Assembly (NCBI GenBank): GCA_037501455.1
Contig: CM074856.1
Location: forward strand, 53,907,001-53,971,000
Direction: 5' to 3'
Length of the DNA: 64,000 bases
Origin: Lantana camara
Lineage: Eukaryota; Streptophyta; Magnoliopsida; Lamiales; Verbenaceae
Below are positions 10,247 to 22,039 of the stretch, one piece after another. Position 1 is the stretch's first letter; each line of letters begins with the position of its first letter. The position numbers were made by a program, and so were the translations under genes. The notes beneath the pieces are model-generated. The model ran no database searches. It saw only the letters and a list, made by a program, of their open reading frames with translations, and was not told where the DNA came from.

Positions 10247-12713
10247 TGTTGGGAATAGTGCCCTAAAAATTCAATTTGTTGAATTAATTAAACTTAATTT
10301 ACAGCAAGTTGTGAGTATTTTACATATTGATAATTAATGGCGTGTGGTGGTATTCTTATATGAAATGTGTTTCATAGGAAAAGACTTTGAATACCGAAAT
10401 CACGTGTCATTAAAGTTCTAGTCAATAAGATGAGAATATGTTCTTATCAAGACTATAACGTGGTTATATAAGATGATTAGTCTTTCGTCATTGGGAATGG
10501 TGATTCCAATTATAACACGTTGATGATTTTCAATAGGATTGGAAACATCGAACTGGACCACTGAGATTATTTATTTTATACTGCTATCTAAAATGAATAA
10601 AATCTCAGGAAGCATTGTACTCTTAATCCTGATAATATTTCGGCTTTAGGCATGTAGTGTTAGTCACTGTAACATACTCGAAGTGAGGACTCAGTAATGG
10701 GTGGCCAAAATACTTTGTAAGATTCGGTGACAACATGAAATGTGCTAAAGAGTTATATTGATCGAGGAATCTGTGGCCTTGCTGGAAGGTAAAAGATATC
10801 CCTGAAATAGATTTGCAAAAGTTCGAATTAAGACTTTGGCCAAAGCACTTCGCGTGATACGTCACCGAAGTTGTATGTTGAATGTATTTCACATACAGAG
10901 AATTTGAACTTAAGGCAAATCAATAAATTTCAAATTAGAGATGAAAAATAAATGATAGTAGTTGCAATTTATTTTTCATGGATATCTACATGGAGGAGTA
11001 AAATGCAAAATTATTCTAGACCGAGAAATTCGTGAATAATTTAATTAATTTTAGAATGCAACAATATTTATTTAGTGGAATTAAATATTGTTAAACGGTA
11101 ATTAATTACTATAATGAGATGATAATATATTAATCCGTTTGGAGCTAAAATTAATTAGTCCTGCAGGTCCCCCTGCAATCCCCAAATTGAAAACCCGAAG
11201 AGAAAATATTAAAAGGAGAAAAAGAAATAAATTTTCAAAGTGTTTGAAAATAGCCAAGGGATTTATTTAAGAAATAAATCAAAGTTCCAAAGAGTTGGAA
11301 ATGCCCGGAATTTTATTTTGGAGAAAATAAAATTTTCATCGGAAAAAAAAAATCGATGATGACGTGGCATTTTGCTGACGTGGTGCTGACGTGGTACATG
11401 ACGTGTCACGCCACGTCAACGGGTTGGGCCCCAGTTGGCGCTGACGCAACGCCGCGTGGCGTGCCATGCGTACGATGCAGATCGCGCCGCGTCATCGCGC
11501 CGGACGGTTCTGATGCGACCTGGCCGGGCCGGTCAACGGGTCGGACAACCCGGTTAAACGGGTCAGGTTATCGGGTTAAAGGGTCGGTTCTCGGATAGAG
11601 TCGAACCGGGTCCGGTCCGGGTAGGACCAGACCCGGACACGTGTCAACGTCTGGAGTGGTCTACGCGCTTCAACACGCGCCAACCACTTGGCTGCCTTCC
11701 GGTGGCGCGTGGGGACACGTGTCGGCGCGTGGTTGGTGGCGTTGGATTCGCGGCGATGAGTTCTTCAACGTGGTATCATCTAATTGGTCATCTTGGGAAG
11801 CGGTTTGTATGTGGTTTGCAAAATGACCAAAATGCCCTTGCTTTTATGCTTAAAATGACCGTTTTGCCCTCCGATTTTTGCCTATAAATAGGCTGACCCC
11901 CTCCCTCATTTCTCATAACATTTTTGGGATGATTTTGGCTAAGTTTTGGCTTTGAAATCGTCCCATCTTCTCCTAGTTAATTCCGATTTATTTTGGAATT
12001 AATTTTAATTAGGTGTTTATATAAAACACCTAATTTCGGGAGATTAAATCCTGAAAAGGGTTTTCTAGTTTAAAGTTTATTTTCTCTAAGTATTTAGAGA
12101 AATAGTTTCGGAGCCCACACTCCGAGGGTTTCTCTGGGGTTATTGCAGGGAAGCTCTGCCGGTCTCACGAGTGGGAAAGGAGCTGGAAAAATGCCGTTAG
12201 ATAGCCATTATTGCAGTACGGTAATATTTTTCAATTATTTTATTTTAAGCATGATAAATTATGTGCTCTTAAGTGTTAATTGCATGTTAGATATTTATAT
12301 GCTTAAATGATTTAAAATTTATTATCAATTGGATGTATATACTTGAGTAGATCCGGCTAGTCTTCCGCTTTTGTATTAAAATGTTTTAGAAATATTTTAA
12401 TACTTGTATTATAATAAAAAGGGTAAATTACATCCAACTACCCTGAGGTTTGCCCTAATTACGAATCAATCCCTCTTTTTTCATTTATTACATATCAACC
12501 CCTAAAAACACTGTTTCAATTACAAATCAGTCCCTCTTTAGGGGTTAAAATGTAATTGAAACAGTATTTTTAGGGGTTAATATGTAATAAACGAAAAAAG
12601 AGGGACTGATTCGTAATTAGGGCAAACCTCAGGGTAGTTGGATGTAATTTTCCCTAATAAAAATTTTAAAATGTGGTCTCGGACCGCTACTGTTCTGGGC
12701 CCACCTCCCAGCA
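10247..12713 (+). repeat. 3' LTR of Y (full length, with MITE insertion)
   Basis: It runs from TGTTGGG to CCCAGCA, about 2.2 kb after removing the 234-bp MITE and its extra 9-bp target copy. Its first 614 bp have no counterpart in the 5' LTR but match 12714-13326 in reverse. A TATA box lies at 11883-11889. Confidence 0.88.
12421..12654. mobile_element. Mutator-like foldback MITE in the Y 3' LTR
   Basis: The arms begin GGGTAAATTACATCCAACTA and are nearly perfect inverted repeats to the middle. The 9-bp direct repeat TAATAAAAA flanks it (12412-12420 and 12655-12663), and the 5' LTR has the empty site. A 9-bp duplication fits Mutator-like elements. A relative lies at 46309-46706. Confidence 0.85.
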
Positions 12714-13326
12714 GTATCACTCAAAGTGCTTTGGCCAAAGTTTTAATTCGAACTTTTGCAAATCTATTTCAGGGATATCTTTTACCTTCCAACAAGGCCA
12801 CAGATTCCTCGATCAATATAATTCTTTAGCACATTTCATGTTGTCACCGAACGTACAAAGTATTTTGGCCACCGTTACCGAGACCTCACTTCTGACTATA
12901 TTATAGTGACTAACACTACACGACTAAAGCCAAAATATTATTTGGGTTAAGACTACAATGCTTTCTGAGATTTTATTCATTTTAGATAGCAGTATAAAAT
13001 GAATAATCTCAGTGGGCCAGTTCGATGTTTCCAATCCCATTGAAAATCATCAACGTGTTATAATCGGAATCATCATTCCTTATGGCGAAAGACTAATCAT
13101 CTTCTATAACCACGTTATAGTCTTGATAAGAACATATTCTTATCTTACCGACTAGAACTTTAATGACATATGATTTCGGTATTCAAAGTCTTTTCCAATG
13201 AAATACATTTCATATAAGAATACCACCACACGCCATTAATTATTAATATGTTAAATACTCACAACTTGCTGTAAATTCAGTTTAATTAATTCAACAAATT
13301 GAATTTTCAGGGTACTATTCCCAACA
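12714..13326 (-). repeat. Start of the X LTR, displaced by the Y insertion
   Basis: This is the reverse complement of the first ~610 bp of the family A LTR and ends CCCAACA at 13326, so on the minus strand it starts TGTTGGG. It begins with GTATC immediately after the end of Y. This is the X LTR part that lay beyond the insertion site. 13327 is therefore the outer boundary of X. Confidence 0.85.
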
Positions 13327-14419
13327 GAAATCGTCCTCCAATTAGTCGCACTTGAACACATAACTTCCCTCCAGAAGTGCTTTGCCTTTCTTTATCGTTT
13401 CCATTTGTTGCTTCGTATCTCCCAATTTGCGCTCACAACACAATTCAGCTTGGATCTGGAAAATAAACTCCAACCTGTCCGAAGCTAGAACCTTTGGCAT
13501 CTGGGCTTTCCATGGACTTGAAACCATCGGTTCTCTTTAACTCCCACCAATTTGACTTCTTTCTTTTCCCCGAAATCCAAGATGCCTCAATTCACCTCTT
13601 CTTCTTTTGCTTGGCTAACTTGACTTCTAATGGATTGAGTTACTTAAAAGTTCTTTCTTGATGGTCCTTATTGCCCATCGCCCACCGATCTTATTCTATT
13701 CGAACTTTCTTTGATGATCTTTGTCGTTTATCACCCAACGAACCTATTTTACCTTAAATTCTCTTGAAAGTCATCACTTCTCTCTTGAATAAGATAATCC
13801 TACGAAATTCGGTTGAAATGACTTTTGTAATATAGGTGTGTGAATGTTGCTCTTGCGAGTTGTAAGCATCACACTCCACCACTATCTCGTTGAATATCTA
13901 CCAACTTCAATAGAACTTGTAAGTTACTCCCACCGTTGGTCCTTCTGTTCCGGATCTTATCACTTGAACCATAGCCCAGTTAGGAAAGACCACAACTCCC
14001 AAATTGACATATATAATCCCGGTACATTCCTTACATCTTCCACAGTTGAAAGTAGGGTTGGCGATAGTTCATTGTTGTCGTAAAGATTGGCCGTGGTTTG
14101 TTGCTATCTTTATAGCCTATAAATCATAAATTAATTCAAGGATAAATGGATGCAGTTAGTGCATGCTCATGCCACATAATTGACACCAAAGACATAGATT
14201 TGATGCAAAATCCAACTCAAAATCAACAAACTTTTAAGTAAAACACGTTGAACATATAAAGTTTAAACAATGTAAGGTCAATCAATCAACAATTAGTGAC
14301 AAGAATTAATGCAATGTACAAGTTATCAAGTAGTTCCTAAGCCTTACGACCTAGACTTGACACGACACGACACTAGAACTCTGGTTTTGCAACCTGGAGC
14401 TCTAATACCAACTTAAAGA
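13327..14419 (-). pseudogene. Interior remnant of Gypsy-type element V (minus strand)
   Basis: On the minus strand the region begins with a primer-binding site (14410-14394) and continues through leader into decayed coding sequence. At about 13427-13342 a charged, coiled-coil-like stretch (DTKQQMETIKKGKALL, then YVFKC) matches a stretch in W at about 26930-27010 (MKQQRETIEKDKEHLEE, then YVFKC). V and W thus share an interior type. No protease or RT motif is seen. The region stops at 13326 where X begins. Confidence 0.5.
14394..14410 (-). other. Primer-binding site of V (mutated)
   Basis: CTGGAGCTCTAATACCA is the inverse of TGGTATTAGAGCTCCAG, an initiator-Met site with substitutions. It is followed on the minus strand by GGTTGCAAAACC, as in W and Z. 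Confidence 0.75.
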
Positions 14420-14540
14420 TACAGTACCCTGGAGTAGAGCACCACATCTCCCGCACAATGAGTTCGGTCGACATATGAAATGGACTAATCCATATATAAA
14501 CCAAACTCACAGTGAATGGAAGACAAGGAAAAATAGTACT

Positions 14541-17500
14541 TGTGACACCCCGTCTCTCTGACGAGCCAGGTATGACGTCGCGAGAGGTTTTTCCGACGTT
14601 AATTTTTCTTTTTATTTAATTTATTCATTGAATTAATTGTTTAAGTGATTTATATGCTCTAATTGTTTAATTTTCATGTTTTAACTTTTGTATTTAATTT
14701 TTCCATTTCGAATTTAATTCCCGAGTATGCTAATTTCGTGAATTTATGTGATATACGTGATTTAAGTATGTAATTGTATGACTTTAAAATTAGTGGACTT
14801 AATTGAAAACTTGGATTCGACTTAATTGCAACTTTTTGAAAACTTTGGACCTAATTGGAAATTTTCCTTTTTAACAAAATTTTATTTATTTAATTCGTTT
14901 AATTTTGATTTTAATTGTTATTTCTTGAAAATAATTTTTAATTATTTGAATAATATGCTTATTTGTTGAAATGTGTTGCGTTTGTGTTCAATTCGTGCTT
15001 TTCTGATATGTTGGAGAATTGGGAGTTATGAAATCGTTTTTATGTTCGTTTTACATTTTCGGACTTGTTTGAAATGGTAACGCACCATTTATTTGTTTTG
15101 GGGACTTGGGGGCCTAACTAGTTTTAGCGCGCCTTGTGTTCCGGAATTTATATCTTGAGCTCGGGAATTCGGATTCGAATTCCGGAAGTGGCGCTGGACT
15201 CGTAACGAGAATTGAAAGCTAAGGAACCTAGCTTCATATTTTTCTAAGATCGTTTGATACTCCGAATTTGGCCCGGAAAACGGACTCGCGTGCGCATGAC
15301 CACCTTTCACTTATTTGCACATAAGTCCCTCAAATTTTAAGCTTTTCACTTGATTCTTGGACCCACAACTCACCAAATCAGCCCTTTATCATTCCTTATC
15401 TCCCTCATCTCGATCCATAGGCAAGAAAGGAGAGGAAAAATCAGATTTTGGAGCAGTAACACTCCATTCCTGTCACTTTTGGCCTAAGAGAGAATTTGAG
15501 CTTCAATCTTCATTTTCTTCCATCTTCTTCAAAAGGGTAAGCTTATATTTGATATGTACATGCTTATTTGATCATTTTCATCCATTAATATTTTAATTTG
15601 AGGCAAGTTTGATGGATTTTTGGATCATGTATGAATAGTAAGGGTTAGACTCAATTTTGTGAATTCATATGCATTCTCTTATGTTTTCTTTGGATTTGAT
15701 GACTTATATGAGTTCCTTAAGCCTCTTAATTGAATGTGTGAACTTGAATTGAATGATGGATGCTTGGTTGGTGAATTACCATTAATGACTTGAAGGTTTA
15801 TCCAAGTTTTCCCTTTCCCCTTCGTTCATGTGTTGTTGTCGGTTTGAGCTTACTTGAAGGGTATTTTTGTTGTCTTTCTTGCTGTGTTGCTGCTGTGTTT
15901 CGTTGCCTTTGTTGTTTGTTATTTGCTGCTGCTGTTGAGTGCCTTGGTGAACAGAGGGATCATCGAACTGCTGCTGCCCTTTTCGAGTCTGAACTATCTC
16001 CCTGGGCGGGGAGATTTTGTTCATGGGATTACCCGGCCGGGGAGTGTTTATGCAGAAACAGTCTGCATGAAATCTCCCCGGGAAGGGAGATGGGAGTTGA
16101 ACTGCTGATGCATTTCTTTTTCTTAAGTGCTTTTCATGTTCAAATTGTTCCTTTTGCATGGTGTTACATGAAGAGATGCATGGAATGATGAATATTATAT
16201 GCCTTCATACGTGTACTTATATATTTAATGAATGAATTTTTTTGCATGGCTAATGCATGCATTATAAGTTTGTTTTCATTTTTGCATGAATTTTGTGATT
16301 ATTATTTGATTATTATATACTATATGCCTTAAGTGTGAGTGAGGCTACGTGTATTATATACATATTGCATGAAATGTATGAGGTGGTTGACAAGGTTGGC
16401 ATGCATGTTTCTTATTAATTTATTTGAAGCTGCAAACAATTTATGCATTTATTTTGTATGAACTTGATTAGTGGTTTGTAATTACATGCATGCTACGTGC
16501 TGCTCTAGCTTCTTTTCCATGAATTTGCTCCTAATTAATGTTATGCATATTGGTGCAAGTACGTGTATATATATATGTAATATGTTATTAAATTTTGTTT
16601 TAAATCATGAAGTTAAATAAATGATATGGTTATTAGCCTAACTTTAATTTTATGAATTGATTCATTTATAATATTCACTTGTTACATGATGTGCTATAAT
16701 TCTTGGTTTAATTTTATGAAGTGATTTAATATGAGATATACGTGTTGCAACTTTGAATGACTTAAGTGCTTCAATTTGATGTTTTAAATTAAATGTGATC
16801 CTATGATTTTATATGAATTCTTATGTATAAAATGTGTAATCGAAATGTGATTTTATGATTTAAATTATTTGTTTTATTTTATGAATTTATTTGATACGTT
16901 TTATACGAACTTTGAACTTAAGTGATTTAGATGATGCATTCTTGCATTTTATTTGTATTCATTTCATTCATTTGCAATCTTATGCATCGCCGTGCGTCTT
17001 ATTGGTTCATGATTGAGTCTAAGTCATAAGGTTGTGTTTGTTTGTCTCAAAGTTTGGTTCGGAAGGTGTCGGTTCCACCACTTAAGCTTCTTTTTGGTCC
17101 TCAACGCTCTTTCGGGAGCTCTTTTGGTAAAAGGTGAGGTTTTAGGAATTTTGTTTTAGTTAAAGCGACCTATAACCCTATATGCTCATTTTCAAGCCCG
17201 CATGCGAATATACTATTATATATATACTAAATATGTGTCATATAATACGTTATGAATCTTGTTATTCGACTTCATATGAATTCTTCTAAATTATAAGTAT
17301 GGGCATATATATAAGCTTAAAATGGTTTTGCAACGAGGCTATGCTCCAAACCGTGTAATGTCAAGCGAATTACGGATCTTCCTCAGCATATTATGAATTT
17401 GGAAGACACGGAGAGGTACGTGTATAGCATATGCCGAGTTGCACAGTAAGGTATATTTCTTATGGTATGTTTCTTAAGTTTGAATCATATGTTTCTAAGT

Positions 17501-18684
17501 TTCGCGAGTTAGGTATGTTTCTTTAAGAGTTTTATGAATCCATATGAATTTTATGAATCCCTGGGCCCCGGAGGTGTGGGTAAGGGAGACCTGGTGCGGC
17601 TGTTGGGATCGCCGGTTATCACCTTTATGCACACGCTTCTTTGAAGTATCTACGCGCGACTCTAAGGGAGATGGAGAAGGCGTGGTGCTTTGAGCCTTCG
17701 GCTGAGGCCAGAGAAGGTACGTTGTGGGCTCGAGACCCCACGTATATTGAGTTGCACGATGTGGGTCCGTAACCCGCATGCAGACTTCTGGAGAAGGTTG
17801 GAATAAGGGAATACGAATCTATGAATCTTATGAATTTATGATTTTATGTTTCCTTTTGGATCTTTTGAGTCTTTTTATTAAGGAGTAATGTTGGAGACCC
17901 GTACTCGCCGGGTATTTGAATTCTTTTGTTATTTTGATTATGAAACGGGATAGGATCTTTCGATTTCAATAAGAGATTTTATGTTAAGGTTTGAATCATT
18001 ATGAATATAAGAATCCTTATGAGTTTTTTAATATGAATCTTCATGAATTTTAATATGAATCCTTACGAGTTTTCAAACTTGAGAAGATACGAATATATAT
18101 AAATATGAGCTCTTTTGGAAATGACTTTGGTTTGTAAAACCCTATTCCCGGTTCATAGTCTTTTGTTTAATATATGTTTTGCTTTATACGTATTCGTATG
18201 TTGGTGTGTGTTAGCCCCCTCACTCAGTCGGTCGACTGACCCTCTCCTTTCAACTTTTCAGTTTGCAGGTTGGTGCGCACTAGGCGGAGTCTTGAGTCGG
18301 TCGAGTTCGAGTCACCTAGTTCGAATTGCATTTTCAATTCCATTCAGTTATACTTTCGTATATGATTCGATTGTGGTAATTGAAATATGTATATTTTATG
18401 CATTTGTTATTACATTATGTACGCATTTTTATTTTGTATATTTCGGGACAGGTTTCTAGGAATAGTTGAACCCGTTTTATGGATTTATCATCTTGTATTT
18501 GATTATTTGCTTCCTCTTTGATTTTATTTTGCGCGCTCTGGTCTTGTCTTAGCTCCGCCTGGCTTAGTGTGTGCGTGTTGGTTCCCGTTTGCTTATTCTT
18601 GGGCTCATGTATGGATTTCAATTTCATATGTGGGTTCGGGGCTAGGTGCGGGGGATGTGGTGGCTCGCCGCTCCGGGCGCTACA
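14541..18684 (+). mobile_element. Solo LTR, 4144 bp, of a long-LTR Gypsy-type family
   Basis: It starts TGTGACACCCCG and ends GGGCGCTACA, matching the start and end style of the other Gypsy LTRs here (TGTAACGCC to TACTACA). A perfect 5-bp duplication GTACT flanks it (14536-14540 and 18685-18689), and V LTR sequence resumes on both sides. No primer site or interior is present, so it is a solo LTR left by LTR-LTR recombination. Open frames inside it, such as 15790-16188, show no known domain. A palindrome cluster is at about 15990-16100. Confidence 0.85.
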
Positions 18685-20007
18685 GTACTAGCTAGGTGGA
18701 ATCTAACCCTGTACCAATCAATCAGAACGTGCAAGATAGTGGAAGCAACAATAACCATATCAACAATTCGATTATCTAACAGCACACAACCTTATAACGG
18801 GTTCAACTAGATAAGTAACCTATCCCGATTAAATATAATTCAATGAATAAATAGCTCTCAGACCCAATAATTAAATCAGTGCGATACAATAAGCAGTATA
18901 ATATGCAGTATGTGTACAAGGTGCAAGACTCGATCAAGCACTCTATGATGCGACTCCCGCCTAGCAACAACCTGCAAGAACCTGAGGGACAAATGGGGGA
19001 GGGGCCAGTCTCTACAAGACTGAGTGAATAAGGGTATAAAAAATATACAAAGCGGTAAACATGCAAGCCCTAATCCCGTGAAAGGTTTTAAAGGAATAAT
19101 TTTAAAGGAAAAGGGACATTCACAGGATTATGGCACTTCCAAATTTCAATTCATGACAATAGGCTACAGGTGGCTCGGCGAGTGAGCAAATCTCCAACCT
19201 TACTTCCAATCGTGTAACAGTGACATGCTTCATTATTAAGTGATCAAGCAATTATTAGGTTTCGATCATTACAATACAATCAGTTTAGTAACAATGCACA
19301 ATCAGTTCCATCCTTCTTCCTCCGAGTGATGGTTCGGGTAGCTAGCCCACGCCATCCAGTCAGTTTGGTCAATGGGTGTATGAATCCCCAAGGACCGAGA
19401 CTCCATCCTCCATTAATCACCTAGTGGATTCCGGTTTCAGCTCAACAGTGTGGGTGAGTGCAAGAGATCACCGTCGGTCCAATGCCTCCCCGGATTACTC
19501 AATACACTCAACCCTGGGCCCCAATAGTGAACAATATCTCGCCAAACCAGTAGGGTAGGTAAATGCAATAGGGTTTCATTTCAGAAAACAATTGATCTTT
19601 GAAAACGAATGCAATAATAATATAATTTACCTTTTGGCCAAAATAGTCAATTTAGGGTTGTAAGGTTGACAATAATAACCTATCAATTTCCTCACCTGAG
19701 AAGCGACGGGACAAGACAAGTGTGCAGGATAGAGCCTATTCGATCGATGATCTCCGCCCTGGAGAAGAACTGGACAAGAAAGGAAACAATCTGTACTCGT
19801 GAGAGAAGACTCAATAATGATACCAAATATGATGCACGGCGTAGTCAGGAAATGATATGACGTGAATTGACAATTATGGAATGTCATGGATATGTTCATG
19901 CAAGAAATTAACATATATTAGCATGTATTTATCATATAAAAGTCGAAAGGAAGGAATTAAATCACATAAGGCTAAGCAGGAAATCACAAAAACCTTCTGG
20001 ATATTGG

Positions 20008-20237
20008 GAACGGTCGTTCCGGGTTAAAGAGTAAAATGGGAAGGACCGTTCCCAGCTCTCCCCGAAAAATCCCGCGCGTCTATATAAAATTGCCATTTTT
20101 CACTCTTGGGAACGGCCGTTCTGGCCCAAAACCAAAATGGGAAGGGCCGTTCCCAGCCTTACATGCCAGATCCTTCAAAGTAGTGGGAACGGCCGTTCCG
20201 AGAAAACAACTGGGACGAGAAGGGCCATTCCCATCCT
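20008..20237. repeat. Array of GGGAACGGCCGTTCC-type palindromes in the V LTR
   Basis: Three units of about 50 bp each contain a strong palindrome (GGGAACGG-Y-CGTTCC) and, 15-20 bp later, a weaker partner (TGGGAAGGRCCGTTCCC). They lie 0.93-1.16 kb from the LTR start. The same arrangement occurs in the Z LTR at 34585-34810. Confidence 0.8.
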
Positions 20238-21168
20238 GCAGAAAGCTCAAAAACATGGCAGAAACAGGGGAGCTCTCGGACCAAATTCAAAAACACCAGC
20301 AAAATCACATCCAAATGCATTAAATCAAGCAAGAAACATACTTAGGCACTTAATATACAATTAAAATCAATATAAACACTCCATTCATGCCCTGATCATC
20401 AAGAATCTTCCATATCAAACCCATAAGTGTTCATGTCATCCAATACCATAAACCTCAAGAGTTCAAGTTATTTGTGCATAAAATCAACCCAAGATCATCA
20501 TATTTAGCTCATATAATCTCATGGAATGAAAAGGACCAGAAAACCCTAACATAATCAAAGATTTCAATATATATATATATATATATATGTATGAACTTAC
20601 CTTGAAAATAGAAGAAATGGAAGGGGAAAGGAAGAGATGAAGTCTTGTGGTGATTTCCTTGAAGAAGATGAAAGAATTCCTTGGCTCTTGTCTCCTTGGT
20701 TGGATCGAGATTAGAAGGAGAAGATATGGAGATGTCTTGTGTTGTTCTTGAATGAAAAATAAAGATGAAGAAGGTGTATGTATATGTGTATGATAAATCG
20801 TGTAAGAGAGGTGGGAAAAGAAGGAAAATTGCCAACAAGTCCTTTCAAAATTTAAGTTATGCAATCAAGTTCTCAACTTATGAAAGTTACGATATAGTCC
20901 TTATTAATTCTTCAATTGAGTCCACAAGTTTAATGAAGTTTCACTTAAGGACAATTTGACACATAATCATGCTCGAGAAAATTAAATACGCAATTTATGT
21001 AAGCAATTACACAAGGAAAAGAATTTAAAAGCACATAATTCACAAGAAGTTCAATTAGATAATTAAATTGCGCAATATAATAACGAAAAGGTATTAAATA
21101 AATCCTAAGTCTCAAAACTCACACGCATGGTGAGCGTACCTGAACGACTGGAAAACTGGGGCATTACA

Positions 21169-21238
21169 GTTCGCCTTTTGCGCATTGATTTCCTTCTCAA
21201 AACGATTGATTTGCTTCACCCTTCGACCTAGGGATGGC
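21169..21238 (-). other. Possible older element interior flanking V
   Basis: On the minus strand a short charged stretch, VKQINRFEKEINAQKAN, resembles the coiled-coil-like interiors of V and W. V may have inserted into an older relative. The stretch is too short to be certain. Confidence 0.3.
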
Positions 21239-21642
21239 AACGAGCCGAGCCGAGCCGAGCCTTGGTCTTTTTTCAGGGCTCGGGCTCGGCTCGACCAAGG
21301 CTCGAACCCGGCTCGGCTCGGCTCGAGGCTCGACCTTTAATATTATTTTTAATAAAAAAATTAGTTTTTTTAATAATTTAATATATTTTTATATATAATA
21401 ATATATATTAAATGAATATATATAATAAATATATTATTTTTTATTCATTTTGTATTAAATTTAATGAATATATATATAATATTATATATTAATAAAATAT
21501 TTATATACATAAAAATTAAAAATATTATTTTTTTAATTAAATATATGGGCTCGCGAGCCACGAGCCAAGAAATAAAGGGTCTGGGCTCGGCTCGGCTCGG
21601 CTCGTGTAGCTCGCGAGCCGGCTCGGCTCGTTGCCATCCCTA
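21239..21642. mobile_element. hAT-type non-autonomous element with GAGCC-rich ends
   Basis: Termini TAGGGATGGCAACGAGCC and their inverse are flanked by the perfect 8-bp direct repeat CTTCGACC (21231-21238 and 21643-21650), the duplication length of hAT transposons. Subterminal regions are short tandem GAGCC/GGCTC repeats around an AT-rich core. It has no coding capacity. Confidence 0.88.
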
Positions 21643-21650
21643 CTTCGACC

Positions 21651-22030
21651 CCATTCGACAATAAAGAAAACAAAACATTAATCTTTTCCAATATATTATC
21701 AATTAAAGCACCAAACGAGGTCACGAAAGCACAAAATATCGAGAATTACGTACACTATCATATAGTTATGCTTTTTTGTTCATAATTAGTTTTATTTATT
21801 TTGTATTTTAATTTTTGTTATTCTATTTTCTTAATGATTGGGCAATTTTTCTTTTCTATTAATTAATTTGCTTTCCCAAAATTGTAGAAATATGTTGTAT
21901 TTTTGTATAATTTTTATTTTTAATATTTAATATAACTTTAATACCATTTATTTTTAATTTTTCTTTTTTAAGAATTTTATCTATTATTATTTTTAATTTT
22001 TTTTAACTTTTTAAATTTTTTTTATCGGGA
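21651..22030. other. AT-rich spacer, nothing recognised
   Basis: Strongly AT-rich with T-runs. I see no gene, RNA gene or element boundary. Confidence 0.5.
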
Positions 22031-22039
22031 AATGTGCGG

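Larger units (their letters stand above)
3795..12713 (+). mobile_element. Copia-type LTR retrotransposon Y (family A), nested in X
   Basis: In order: a 5'-truncated LTR (3795-5432), primer-binding site (5435), a long leader, decayed gag-protease-integrase-RT-RNase H, a polypurine tract ending at 10246, and a full 3' LTR beginning TGTTGGGAATAGTGCCC at 10247 and ending CCCAGCA at 12713. The 5' LTR lacks the first ~610 bp present in the 3' LTR. Downstream GTATC followed by the missing part of X's LTR shows that Y inserted into X; GTATC is the likely 5-bp target site, its left copy lost with the truncated LTR start. The two LTRs are similar in their shared part, but the coding region has many stops and shifts, so Y cannot move by itself. 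Confidence 0.85.
14420..21168 (-). repeat. 5' LTR of V (minus strand), split by a solo LTR
   Basis: On the minus strand the LTR starts TGTAATGCCCCAG at 21168 and ends at 14420 near the primer-binding site. Without the 4.1-kb insertion it is about 2.6 kb, the same as the Z LTR at 33141-35714 (2574 bp). It contains the GGGAACGGCCGTTCC palindrome cluster at 20008-20237. Confidence 0.75.

Noticed and set aside
12714..13326. Autointegration (inversion) product as the origin of the inverted LTR start
   Set aside because: Autointegration of Y alone would also give P2 followed by an inverted P1, but it does not explain the left arm with its different promoter core. Nested insertion into X explains both sides.
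15790..16188. Cys-rich 132-codon frame and its antisense Gln-rich partner in the solo LTR
   Set aside because: It lies inside an LTR across a CTG-rich stretch and palindromes, with no domain and no splice context.
20484..20864. 126-codon minus-strand frame with a hydrophobic start
   Set aside because: It is LTR leader sequence of V (CT-rich with an (AT)n run); related LTRs have different frames here.
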